The translations under genes were made by a program, and so were the position numbers. From Conchocele bisecta (lineage: Eukaryota > Mollusca > Bivalvia > Lucinida > Thyasiridae), in the NCBI GenBank assembly GCA_029237695.1, contig CM055265.1, forward strand, positions 42,711,331-42,775,330: DNA of 64,000 nucleotides. The letters are read 5' to 3'. This document shows, in pieces, positions 21,181 to 32,399 of this stretch. Every line of letters starts with the position of its first letter. The first letter of the stretch is position 1. The notes under the pieces are model-generated. The model was not told the DNA's origin and did no database searches. It saw nothing but the letters and a program-made list of their open reading frames with translations.

Positions 21181-21833
21181 GCGCGCACAGATATTTGCAC
21201 TTTCTTGCGGACATCGGTGCGAACGCGACAAAACAAGATATTTTCGAAAACTTTTGAAAACCGAAGATAGCGAGAACCGAGGTAAAAAATATTTCTGATT
21301 ATACCAGTCGCAAATATAGTATAGTAGTATAGAAGGATAGAGTAAAAGTATAATAAAATAATAATCTTGAACATTTGCAAAACTTAGTATAGTGGCATAT
21401 TACAAAAACTCTGAACTTTGAAACTTCACCACAAAACCACCCAGAACATCAAACATAAGTCATAGTCTCGTGTCTGAACCCTAACCTCGACTAGCAGTAG
21501 CAATTAAAACGAATAATCCCACCTAGTTTAGCGGCCACACTAAATATACACCCGTTATCTATAAAACGTTTATAAAACGAAATATACGAAATATTGGCAT
21601 CAATTGTTGACGTCGGCCAGTCTCTCAAACTAGGTAATACTAGAAAGATTCATAATAATTGTTACGCCGTAGTGTAATCAGATAGTTAGATAGATATATA
21701 GATAGACAGACAGATAGATAAATAGGTAGCTAGGCAGAACATTAATTAATTAATTAAATCAAAAAAAAAAAAAAAAAAAAAAAAAAATCTAAGCTTGTTA
21801 ATTGCTTCATTATCACTTCTCAGATTAAATATA
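21180..21833 (+). other. Probable 5' UTR of the I/Nimb-like LINE, with GATA/GACA run and A27
   Basis: This stretch precedes the first Met of ORF1 (21834). It includes a GATA/GACA microsatellite (about 21680-21735) and a 27-base A-run (21761-21787). The true LINE 5' end is not defined. An A-run and microsatellite upstream of an ORF1 are more typical of the 3' tail of another retroelement, so a tail-to-head insertion is possible. Confidence 0.4.
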
Positions 21834-23856
21834 ATGGCTCAAATAAACACCCCCAACACCCCCAACAATAGGAAGAGAGAACAAGGGAACAAGACCATTC
21901 AGATAATCTATCACCAAACTGCAAATCACCGGATGCAAAACAACCTAACAACAAACAGAGTACCCCACCCCCGTCTACATCGCGATACCATCGCCCACTC
22001 GTTCTCCACGCACAAATAATAAGGAGCAGCCACAGTCACAATTCGACACATTGCATTTTAAATTACTAGGGGCAGGAAGGGCAGTGATAACAACATTCCA
22101 GTTCGCCATTGCGTTAGCAACTTACGTAGGCAAGAATATGTCATCTAACGACGTTAAATGCACCCGGGATGCAGACATCATAAAAGTTAGTACACAGAAA
22201 AAGTGGATTGACAGGGCAAAGTCATTCACTGCACCCGCTAGTATGCGCAACGTAGAGTTTAAATTACTTCAAACACAAACGCAATCAACTAACAATACAC
22301 AACGCAAACAACAAAACCAGCCACAAACCGCAATCGGAATCGCTAATCATCCCGACTTTATAGGTCTGAGTAAGGAAGACTTAATGTTGGCAGTAAAGGC
22401 CAGTAAGAACAATATCACCGCGGCACATCAAATAGGAAAAACCAAATCTACTCTACTAATTCACTTCAGCACATCCCTGCCCTATCAAATTACACCAGCA
22501 CCCTACATTAACGAAGGCAACCCCATTGACATCGGCATAACAATCCAACGACCGATTCGCTGCAATAAGTGTCAGCAATTTGGTCACATACAAAAAGCAT
22601 GCAAAAACAACGCAATAATATGCCCCATCTGCGCGTACAACCATTATTACAAAGACAGCACGAGAAAACAGGTCAGGGACAATGATTTCTGCAATAACTG
22701 TTACGTGGCTGGTGTACAGGCTTGTGGACATCGGTCAAGTGATCCCTACTGCCCGATGCTACTTAAATACAAATCACATCTCGAACAAAAGAACAACACT
22801 AGGCAACTGGCACGCAACGCACTAAAAGAACAAATAATGAACCCTGTAACAAAAACACTGCCTATTCAAGTAGTCACCAACAACACACCTGCAAAACAAC
22901 GAACTACAAAACAGCCTCCAACGAACCCAGCCACACAAAAGGAAAACATAAAACAAAGAAACCCCAAAGAAGATAACATGCAAGGATACGTTTCTAAACA
23001 ACAGCTCTTAGAACTAATTTCGGCTCTTGAAATTGCAATTGAAAAACAACTAGGAGTAACCACCAATGGCATTATAGGACAAATAGCAGAACAACACTTA
23101 GGACAAAATGTAACAACAACAACAATTCCTAGCACACCATCCACTGAAAAAATGCACACGTCACAGATGGACAGATCCCAATCAGAAACTTCTATACTAA
23201 ACGTTTTAGGTACACTGGCTAATGCGGACAAGGTAATAAAGTCACTAAACAAATTTAAAGCAAGTAAACAATCGACCGTTAGCGGACAAAGTAGTAAGCC
23301 CTTTACCACGAAACTGGGGGGAAACAAATCAACACTTACACCCGAGCCCCTAATGTTTGATAGCAGCATGGACGACTCAGACCCAAATAAACTAATAATC
23401 GTAACATCAACCGAATCTATAGAGTCTCATCCCATTCAAACACTAACAGGTATCTCCAATATTTCGACCATTTGTGCAGACAACACAACACTACATGAAA
23501 TAAACGATAATGAGGACACACCAATAAACAAACAAACGTCAAGCAATAGTGTTGCCACATCAACACCCAATAACAGTCCAGCAGAAAAACGTACAACTAT
23601 AGAAAATTATAATATGCGTAAAACTATAACAGCAAATCGTAAATATAATACAAAATCCATAAAAGATAACGTAACCGAAGTTAGTTCAAAAGCGAATACA
23701 GGCATGAAAAAACAGAATAAATTTACTAACAAGCAGAAGATAGGTAAAAACGTATTAAAATCAGTGGCACCGTTAGCGGAACAACAACAACAGTGCAATT
23801 TAACACCATTTAATTGTAATAAAGTCCTAAATTCACAGAAAAGGAGTCAGGCATAA
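21834..23856 (+). pseudogene. ORF1: LINE ORF1 protein (nucleic-acid-binding, zinc knuckles), frameshifted near its start
   Basis: ORF1p of a non-LTR retrotransposon, which would package element RNA in a ribonucleoprotein. The likely start is the Met at 21834 (MAQINTPNTP), but that frame closes at 22019. The remaining 601 codons are open in another frame from before 22051 to 23856, so at least one frameshift lies between about 21900 and 22020. Counting from the Met at 22051, a CCHC knuckle CNKCQQFGHIQKAC is at 171-184. A second Cys-rich motif begins CPIC at 191, with a third CNNC..CGH..C cluster following. The C-terminal half is Ser/Thr/Asn-rich and low in structure. Three successive knuckles and the ORF2 start 46 bases downstream fit I-superfamily LINEs. 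Confidence 0.8.
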
Positions 23857-23902
23857 GCACCAAAAAGCTCATCATAAGAAAACATATATATAATAAATAA
23901 AT

Positions 23903-25501
23903 ATGGGTAGAAACAAAAATAAAGGAATGACCCTGACCGTATTTCAATGGAACTGTCGGGGATTTGTAAAAACAAAAGGAGAGCTTATCAATGTTCTAGA
24001 AAATAACGTAATGTCACCTGATGTAATATGCCTGCAAGACATGTCAAAGCCTTCAACACTCACTGGATACAACCTCGTATCCTACGCAACCAATTCTTTC
24101 CATGGCAGTGGGGTAGGAATATACGCTAACAATGAAATATCATGTGTAGAACTCAAAACAAATCACCTTACAGAAAAACTAAATAACCTCTATTGTGGTA
24201 TTAAGGTACTCAGCAATAAAGGAAACATTGATATATTAAATGTGTACATTGGCCCTGGTAACCATAATCACGAACCAAAACTAAACAACCTCAATAAAAT
24301 TATCACACAATTAAGCAATAAATCTCTAATATTGGGTGACTTCAACGGGCACAACCCACTATGTGACGTGCATTACAATGCTAAGACAAACAAAGTAGGT
24401 GATGAAATAATACAATTTCTAGATAACACTGATTATGTAATACTTAACAACGGAGCTGTAACTTACGATACGTCACACATTTCTTCAAGCAAATGTATTG
24501 GAACAGCACCCGACATAACATTAGCAACACCTGCTTTAGCCTCCCTGATCTCCTGGTCAGTCCATGACTCTACACTAGGAAGTGACCACTATCCGATAAT
24601 TACTAAAGTTTCTACCCAATACCATAGAAGTACTCCAGCCACCATTCCTAAATGGAAGTTAGGTCATGCTAACTGGGAGCTGTTCCAACGACTATGCACT
24701 AATAGACTACACACAGATACAAATCTAGATACAAAACAATACCACGATGAATTTGTGAGCACCCTCTATAACATAAGTAAGGAGAGTATACCACAGACAA
24801 GTGGTAAAGCTCATAATCGCCCAACCAATCCCTGGTGGACACCAGCTTGCACAGATGCCATTAAAAACAGGGAGAACTGTCTGCGTAGATGGAAACAAGC
24901 ACACAAATATCATACAACACTTAAACAAACTAGGCGAGAGGAATATTTGAAAGCTAAGTCCCTCGCGACTGAAGTAATTAACGACGCAAAAAGTTGTGGT
25001 TGGGAGAAATTTATATCTGAAATAAATAACGACAAAACGAGTAAAGAATTATGGGACCAATTTAATAGAATCAGAGGAAAAGCTATAAAGCCAATGCCTC
25101 CACTATTACATAACAATAACAATGTCTACGACAACAAACAAAAAGCAGAGGTGCTCACAGACCATTATACAACTATGTCAAGTGACAATAATCTTAATCC
25201 CGAATTCAAAACAGTTAAGGTTAAGAGAAACCCCGAAATTCAAACAAAAATAGATACTAACACGTTATGGCCAGAATCTAATGAGGTTGACTGCCTCAAT
25301 CGGTGCTTTATTATGTCAGAACTGAAATATGCCCTTAAAAATAAGAAAAACTCTGCACCAGGAGCAGACAAGATACACTACGCAATACTAAAGCATCTCC
25401 CAAAAGAATCTATGGAACAACTGCTTCTGGTGATAAATAAATCCTGGGTAAATGGTACACTACCAGAAAGAAAAAGAAAATGGTCGTTGCAGTATTCCTA
25501 G
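23903..25501 (+). pseudogene. ORF2: LINE ORF2 N-terminal part: AP-type endonuclease and start of RT
   Basis: This is the endonuclease that nicks target DNA for target-primed reverse transcription. In 532 residues there are WNCRG (about 15-19), CLQD, GVGIY, GDFNGHN (about 145) and SDHYPI (about 226), all signatures of the apurinic-like endonuclease fold. The catalytic D, N and H residues are present. The usual CLQE glutamate is D here, which may impair metal binding. The linker leads to the RT start (KNKKNSAPGADKIHYAILK, about 485). The frame then stops at 25501, just after ERKRKW. The following RT motifs continue in another frame from about 25480, and 80-100 residues expected between are absent. 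Confidence 0.9.
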
Positions 25502-26286
25502 ACTTAGAAAAAGCCTTTGACCTAATGTGGACGAAAGGTGCAATAGAACAACTCATCGGGAAAGGCATAAATAATAGAATGTTGTTGTGGCTTGACAACT
25601 TTCTAACGGGCAGAAAAATTAGAGTGAGAATAGGATCAGAACACTCCGAATATCAAAATGTAGATAACGGTAGCCCCCAGGGCAGCGTAGTTAGTCCAAC
25701 GCTGTTTAACATCATGATAGATACATTGTATACCGAACTCAATGAACAATCAATCAACAACCCAACTATCAAAAATGATCTATCGCAATTTGCAGATGAT
25801 AGCTCGATCTGGCATGTACATGCAGATCTCAATATAGCCTTGGGGGCTGTACAGACAACATTAGATAAAATCACAACATGGCAAAAGAAATGGGGGTTTA
25901 AAATATCTCCACTAAAAACTGAGGCAGTCATCTTTCATAGAGGAGGACACTTATTCTACAAAAGCACGGAGCAACGGTATGCATATAAAGGAGATCAACA
26001 ATACAAAATTAAAGAACTAGTTGTTAACAATCAGGCAATACCATACAAAAAATGCGCAAAGTTCCTAGGTATGTACTTGGACGATAGACTTACCTGGGGA
26101 CCTCACATATCAGATCTAATTCAACGTTGTAGGAAGGATCTAAATCTAATGAAACTAATCTCAGGTACATCTTATGGTGCAGACAAATCCTCACTCCTAC
26201 AACTATATAAAGCATTAATCCTGTCAAGATGGACTATGGATGCATGCTATACAAAGATGCTGCGGCTGCTCACCTGGATAAGTTAG
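25480..26286 (+). pseudogene. ORF2: LINE ORF2 reverse transcriptase core
   Basis: Contains motif A (FLDLEKAFD), motif B (GSPQGSVVSPTLFN), the catalytic FADD (25789-25800) and the thumb-side FLGMYLDDRLTWGPHI. The RT motifs normally found before motif A, including the NYRPIS-type finger segment, are missing, deleted at the junction near 25475-25495. The catalytic aspartates remain, but the fold would not form. The frame is lost near 26230, where homology passes into the frame starting at 26229. Confidence 0.9.
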
Positions 26287-27263
26287 AATTAATTCAAAGA
26301 GCAGCGCTAAGGCTTGCCACGGGTGCCTATAAAACAACAAGAGCCGCAGTAATCGCAGTAGAAACAGCAGTGTTACCACTAGACTTAAGAAGGGAACAAA
26401 CATTACTCAAATACTGGGTCCGAACCCAACCCCATGGCGCTCACCTACCAATGAACGAACTAATACAACTCAAACCAGCATACAAATACAATATGATTAA
26501 ACTAAAACGAGACGCAACCAATACAGTCAATAATTATACCAACAAAAAAGCCAATGTAAAAACGTGTTATGCAATTAATGCACTAATCTTAACAGAAGAA
26601 TATGATTTGGGTGGATGCGAGATGCAGCCATTCAAAACGCATATCCCGTATTATCTATTTGAAAATACAGCTCGATCTGATCTCACTGAAATTATAAAAG
26701 ATAAAACTAAGAATCCAACCCTTAGCCTCAAACACGCAATGGAACATTTAGAACATAATTGGAAAGACAGCCTACACATCTATACGGACGGTAGCAAAAA
26801 CCCAGAACTCGGTATCACCTCAGCTGCGTTTGTGGTCCCGGAACTAAGTCACGTAGAACAATACAAACTGGCCGCCAATCTAACTGTATTTACTTCGGAA
26901 CTTATTGCAATTGAAAAAGCCCTCATATTCAACCTAAAATTAAAAAAGTACAATAACACTGTAATCATAACAGACTCACTAAGCTCCATCCAAGCAATCA
27001 ACACAGGTACGTCTAAAACGAGACCTGACAAGGTCCATACCATTAAAATTCTTATAAGTAAACATATGGAACAAGGGAAAATTATTAATATAGACTGGGT
27101 ACCCTCACATGTTGGAATACCTGGAAACGAAGAAGCCGACCGAGCGGCAAGCACAGCTCATTTGATAGGAACACAAGATAATACTCTGCCTACACACAGA
27201 GAATTATATTCAGTCATTAAACAAAAAAAAAATAAAATCAAAATGGCAAAAACGATGGGATAA
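26229..27263 (+). pseudogene. ORF2: LINE ORF2 connection and RNase H domain
   Basis: Starts with the post-RT connection (QRAALRLATGAYKTT, then LDLRREQTLLKYW) typical of I-like elements. The RNase H domain follows: YTDGSK (first Asp, about 26785), FTSELIAIEKAL (Glu), IITDSLSSIQAI (second Asp) and WVPSHVGIPGNEEAD (His and final Asp). All four catalytic carboxylates are present. RNase H in the ORF2 of an AP-endonuclease LINE points to the I superfamily. The frame breaks in an A10 run near 27227-27236; the natural continuation lies in the frame of the next piece. Confidence 0.9.
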
Positions 27264-27666
27264 CATTCATAAGCATTGCTATGGCGGGCACACATTTCAA
27301 GTCATGGTGCCTACCATACCAAATAAATGTAAACAATACAGCAAGGATAGAATGTCAGATAAAATAATAACACGACTCAGACTAGGTAGAAACGGTATAA
27401 AGGCAAATCTTCATCCACAGGGCAGCGATATTGATGTATATTTGAATTGTAGTCAGTGCGACGAAGATGAGATAGAACTGGACCACTATTTCTTCTTCTG
27501 CCCAGCGCATGAAATAGCAAGAGAAGATCTAGCCGCTGCCTGCTTCAAAAATAATGTTATATCATCTCCATATAATTTAATATTCCCCCCTAAAGAATGC
27601 GAAAATGAAATACACTTAGCTGTACTAAAATACATTAAGGCGACAGGTTATTGGAATAAAATATAA
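27240..27666 (+). pseudogene. ORF2: LINE ORF2 C-terminal zinc-binding segment
   Basis: From about 27243 the correct frame resumes (WQKRWDN) and runs to the stop at 27666. A C-terminal cysteine-histidine motif, CSQCDEDEIELDHYFFFCP (near 27450-27510), matches the CxxC..H..C end of I, Jockey and R1-type ORF2 proteins, which probably binds RNA or DNA. The end (ATGYWNKI) looks natural. Confidence 0.85.
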
Positions 27667-27807
27667 ACATGATACCGTTGCTCCACTAAAATTAAAAGCT
27701 GTTAAAAATAAATGATATAATGATTTTATTTTAAAATACAACTCATGCGGGGGCGGCATATGCCACAGCCCGGTTAGGTGTAAATAAGTAGGCAGATAGA
27801 TACAAAC
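27667..27807 (+). other. LINE 3' UTR with hairpin and GATA-like tail
   Basis: AT-rich sequence is followed by a GGGCGGCATATGCCACAGCC hairpin (about 27750-27771) and a short TAAATAAGTAGGCAGATAGATA tail. A stem-loop near the 3' end followed by simple repeats is common in LINEs and is the likely template recognised by the RT. Confidence 0.55.
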
Positions 27808-28113
27808 ACACAGACGGGGGGGGGGAGGGGGGGGGGGTGGGGGGGGGGGGGCGCCAGCGACCCTGTCTGAAACTCTGGTGGGCCAAGGTTGATGGTTACA
27901 CCCCGTGGTGTGACCGTCACATCGGCCTGCCGGAGTTAGGATAGGGGGCGCTCGCCACTCACCACCCCAACACTCTAAACACACAGACGGTGAGGGCAGC
28001 GGCCCTGTCCGAAGCTCTGGTGGGCCAAGGTTGGTGGTTACACCCCGTGGTGTGACCGTCACATCGGCCTGCCGGAGTTAGGATAGGGGGCGCTCGCCAC
28101 TCACCACTCCAAC
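27808..28113. repeat. 171-bp tandem duplication with G-tract
   Basis: The CACACAGACGG motif starts at about 27808 and again at 27979. Each is followed by CCCTGTC(t/c)GAA and a near-identical block up to GGGCGCTCGCCACTCACCAC. The first unit contains a G-rich run (27815-27851) that the second lacks. Each unit holds an inner palindrome, GTTACACCCCGTGGTGTGAC. Confidence 0.9.
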
Positions 28114-31100
28114 AGTAAATATTTTCAGGATTTACCAATCTAATATAATCTTTAAACATGTCAATAGACGTCCGTACACTCAGCCGGGAGGCGTTACTCA
28201 TTCTATAGTGAATAGTCGAATGACGAGCAACATCACTTGTGTCGGGGATACATGTTTCTTCGGCAACGAGAGGACTGTTGCATACTATGCTGCTCGTCTG
28301 CCTGCTAGATGCTCGCACCTAATAATAATACTAGAATTAATATTTGATCAATGGTGGCAGCCGGGTGCTGCCTGCATCCAATGCTACAACAATTCTCACC
28401 TTTAGTCTGCTCACTGGTGCCACTGGTCTCATAACAATACCGAGTTGACTTGCAACAAGGAAAGTAAAATAATGACACGATATGCGATGCAATCAAATAA
28501 GTACAATATAACTGCACCTATATTTCTTCCATAATGGTAGTACCTGGCGGTTAACATTGATCACGAGGCAATCAACCCAAACAACCAACTATTACAATCA
28601 TTAGTCATACAGACCCATCAAACTTAAACAGTTAATATGGTGCCCGGTCGGACGAGTGGTTAGCACAACTGAATCGGGTAGCTCCGAACGCCAATGCATT
28701 TGACTGACGGCTGGCGTCAAACAAATAGCAAACCCTAGATCATTTTAACGATATCCTGCGAGCTGCCGCCCCCTGGGTGGACACTGTATTAACTCCCGAA
28801 CGGACCGTATGGGGACGGGGCCGCGGGGGGCGGTGTCAGCGTATGGCTGGCCGCCACTTGGGAGTCCCGTCCGCTAGCGGCTGCGAAGGCCATTCTAGCA
28901 TAACCATAGCTAAAACTGACATACAAGTAATCCCACCCAATGGGTATGTACTCGATCGGAACTGGCCCAGGAAAGTTTCTTGCGTATGGACTGCCTTATC
29001 GAGGATTAGTACTGGGAAATTAACGAGACGATATGTACAGGCTCGTGTGGGCTAACAAATGAATCCAAAATTAACATACAAGTAATCCCACCCAACGAGT
29101 GTACGGAATTCTACCCACCACAATCCCGATATGCTATTATGTACTATGTTAGACTAGACTTAGTAGATTATATTTAGTAGTAGTGGTAAGGGTAATGAGT
29201 GGAAAGAGGAAGGGTCAACAATTGGTCTGGAACCGGTGGAACTCGCTTCACTGACGAAGCCTGTTTAGTCGGTGACGGACGGACTCCTCTTGCACGCATT
29301 ATTGTTGGCCTGCCTTCTAACCACTGAAGCCAGACTACTTCTGGTATTTTAATCAAACTGCAACAATAAGGTGAGTGGTGGGATTTTACATATATGCATA
29401 GACGTACTTGTATATATATCCATGTACATATATAGAGCGTGCACCGTCTGATAACAAAATATATTGGACCCGCAGAGATCGACATCGATCCGTGCATGAA
29501 ATGCCACGGCTTCGTTCGGTCTCTGCGAAGCTCCGTGACGGCTGGTGTCGTGGGGATATCGTTGTCGGGAACCGTAAAGTCGCCCCGAACCACCTGCGAT
29601 ATCAGCCGTTAGAAACATTAATAATATATAAAAAAAAAAAGAAAAAGAAAAAAAAAGCAATTACCCAATGCACACACATTATTCGAAAATAGCACTGTAC
29701 TCGAGTGAGCAATGACATTGGTTGAACCTAGCCACTACCCGAATACGTCACAATCCAAATAACTGCATAGCGGTCTGGTCGATGGGTGGGTAGTAAGTCT
29801 GAAACAAGTGCCGCTCTAATATAAACTTGTATTTTAACTGTAATGTAATTTTAAAATTGGCCCTATACTACATCAATAAAAAACACATAGGAACACATAC
29901 GTCTAGGTCCACACTGTCGCCGAGGAGTAATCATAATACACATATGTATACATGTCCATGATATGTACATATGCAAAAATGTATAGCATAACCAGGAGTC
30001 CCATTTCCAATACACGAAACAGATAGGGACCATACAATTGATGCTGAATAACCATACATGTTCTTCTCCCAAGATTCGTTGTAGCACCAATGCGTCACCA
30101 ACGAAGCGACACCGAGAGGACCGCATCCAGGTACACCGATACTTGTCTAGTAAGTAGACAAATATCAACGACTCTCACTAGGTCACAAGCGTCCAGGGAG
30201 TTCAGAATCTGCGGACGTACTACACTCATGTCACCCATAAGTCCACTCAGTCCATCCTATGATGGACCGCGCAAGACACGGGGGCGGCTCATAGCTCCCT
30301 TACGTACGTCTCGTCCCGAATGGCAGGGTGACAGTTTTTTGTAATTTTTACTACATCCAAGCACGCAATAATAGCTTACTTCCGCCCAATACGGACGGTC
30401 CCTTACACGCATAGGCATTATACATGTACACAATACTCCGCACAGCAGCGTGTAGTGTAGTAAAGAATATGCATAACATAAACAAATATAAACTCACACA
30501 CCCATTGTGTCCGGTAAAACCACTAAGGCGACCAAGTCAACATATGAAGTCATAGAAGACAGAAGCTGCTCCCGCTGATTGAAAGCCGGGAGTGCTTGGT
30601 GAACCCGGGTGTCACAAATAACCGGTGGATCCACTCCATGCAGACACGACGCTAGAAGAAAGAAGCTCAAGAACGGAGGATTTCTGCCTGCAACAATATA
30701 CCTCAAAGCGCCGAACTGTTTTTGTGCAGTTAGTGGTCGAGCCGGGCATAATGGTCTCATCATATTGTCCATATAGTCAATCAACAGAATCTGGCCCTAT
30801 GAGGACCAGCTATTTCGCCCTTAGGGCAGTAGATGAGCCAAGTCAATATGACATTGAACATAACCCTGACAGACACACTTAGATAGGCACGCACCCACAA
30901 CATATACATACACAATCCAGATAAGGGCATCTGTGATTTTCATGCACACAGCTCATTCAAACACAAACCAGATGCGGTCCTCGCGGTGTAGCCAGACGCC
31001 TACGACACCAACAAAGAGAAGATCAGAACGAAATAAAACAAACTTAGTCCCCCCCTCCTCGGGGACAAGGCCTCGCTCGTGTCTACCACCCACTCATTGG

Positions 31101-31560
31101 GAGGTGGCCTAGGCCTCTGTGGACCCGACATCGGGTCGTTTCCTCTGTGTTGCATACTGGGCAGTGTCATGCTATATGCGCCTTGGGATCTGTGACGGAA
31201 TGAGCTGCCTGGGTGTTGCCAGTGGCGGCCTTGTGGGTGGCTTGGGCATGGCTTGCCTGTCTCCTCGTCGCTGCGGGTGGCGGTTGCGGTGCGGAGCCTC
31301 CGGTTGTCACTGACTGCGGTGTCCCGGTCTGCTGTGGGTGGGTCGGTGGCTCGGCTGCTCCGGCTCGGCCTGCGCTGTTGCTCCTCTGTGGGCGTTGGAT
31401 TTGCCCATATCACGTGGATCCGTCTCTGCTTGGTCTGTCTTGCCTCGTCCAACCCTCTAATAGCATTAGCAGGTAATATAACAATGTAACGGCTGAGTAT
31501 CCATATATCATGTGCACGCACACTCGGCCCTCTTCACGGTCTGACATATCGGCATTGTGC
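28114..31560. other. GC-richer block, unassigned, probably decayed mobile DNA
   Basis: Composition is richer in G and C than in the surroundings. I recognise no protein domain. The longest open frame (31000-31521, minus, 173 codons) is Arg/Pro/Ser-rich. Its mirror frames on plus are also open, so it is probably a composition effect. ACATACAAGTAATCCCACCC occurs twice (28919 and 29077). A Pol III A-box-like segment, GACGAGTGGTTAGC, is at about 28651, without a convincing B box. It could be 5' sequence of an unidentified retroelement. Confidence 0.4.
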
Positions 31561-31569
31561 AATAGGAGA

Positions 31570-31910
31570 ATGAACTAATTAGGTTAAACTCATCGCCTCA
31601 TCGTCTCCTTCATTTAATGCACATATTTCGACTGTATGGCATATATTAGTAAATTCGGAAACAAATGGGCCAACGGCCATTGGCCTGATCATTTACGGGC
31701 ACATGCCCGGGTATGGAAGGTCTTCGAGCCATTTCCCACCCTTAAATATAAGAATACAATATTGTGCTTATGCAATAAATAGAATGTAACATTTGTGTAC
31801 TTTAATATATTGAACAAGTTGACTGACTTCATAAGTACACTTCAAAACGCTATAACACTACTCGTTAAAACACAAATTACGATATAACAGTACGAAGTTG
31901 TGACTCAGAA
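31570..31910. other. Unassigned noncoding stretch
   Basis: No gene, RNA gene or repeat was recognised. Confidence 0.45.
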
Positions 31911-31914
31911 ATGT

Positions 31915-31971
31915 CTACACTGGTTGAAAAAGCTATAAGCCCCGTCCATTTCTCCAGTCACAGCCAAATAT
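31915..31971. mobile_element. Half-copy of the TGTGGCTGTGACTGG MITE
   Basis: Only the right arm remains: CTATAAGCCCCGTCCATTTC, then TCCAGTCACAGCCA. Confidence 0.7.
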
Positions 31972-31988
31972 AAAGTCAATGTCACTCA

Positions 31989-32190
31989 AGGTCAGTGGTA
32001 AGGTTAGCTCAGTGATTAGCTTAGGTAGAGCGTCAGACTGCGGATCTGGAGACTCCGGGTTTGATTCCCACCTCGACCCGCTGCCAGTGTCCACGTGTAC
32101 TTGGGCAACTTTGTGCTAGCCTAGTCCTATCGGATGGGGATTTAAATAGTCGGTCCCGACATGCAAGGTCAGTTTTTTAGGTCAGTGGTA
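31989..32190 (+). mobile_element. tRNA-derived SINE with 12-bp target-site duplication
   Basis: The tRNA-like head is at 32001-32080: A-box region TTAGCTCAGTGATTAGC, then an intact B box GGGTTTGATTCCC. The body continues with CCACGTGTACTTGGGCAAC and GGATGGGGATTTAAATAG..GGTCCCG, and ends in a short T-run (32173-32178). Direct repeats AGGTCAGTGGTA at 31989-32000 and 32179-32190 are perfect and bound the element exactly, which proves insertion by target-primed reverse transcription. It is non-autonomous, depending on a LINE. The T-run rather than an A-tail is notable. Confidence 0.9.
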
Positions 32191-32203
32191 CAGGGGCCCA
32201 GTT

Positions 32204-32391
32204 TCACTAAACTTTGCACGACTAAAATGTTCGTAAGTGCAGATTTATAATAGTCTGTAAATTCCAATTGAAGGATTTACATGTATTGAACATAGGCTGC
32301 ATATGTAGCCTATGCTCAATAAATGTAAATCCAATTCACAGACCATCATAATTTTGACTTATGAACATATTAGTTGTACAAAGTTTAGTGA
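32204..32391. mobile_element. Foldback MITE with TCACTAAACTTTG ends
   Basis: Terminal inverted repeats TCACTAAACTTTG (32204) and CAAAGTTTAGTGA (to 32391). An inner stem of GGATTTACAT and AGGCT..AGCCT surrounds GCATATGT. Adjacent to the SINE and to a CAGGGGCCCA motif that also occurs near 13685 and 15612. Confidence 0.75.
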
Positions 32392-32399
32392 ATAAAGGT

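Noticed and set aside
28640..28745. tRNA or SINE head at GACGAGTGGTTAGC
   Set aside because: There is an A-box-like segment only; no B box at the right distance and no flanking duplication.
31000..31521. 173-codon minus-strand open frame, Arg/Pro/Ser-rich, as a gene
   Set aside because: Opposite-strand frames over the same bases are also open, composition is GC-driven and no domain or start context is recognisable.
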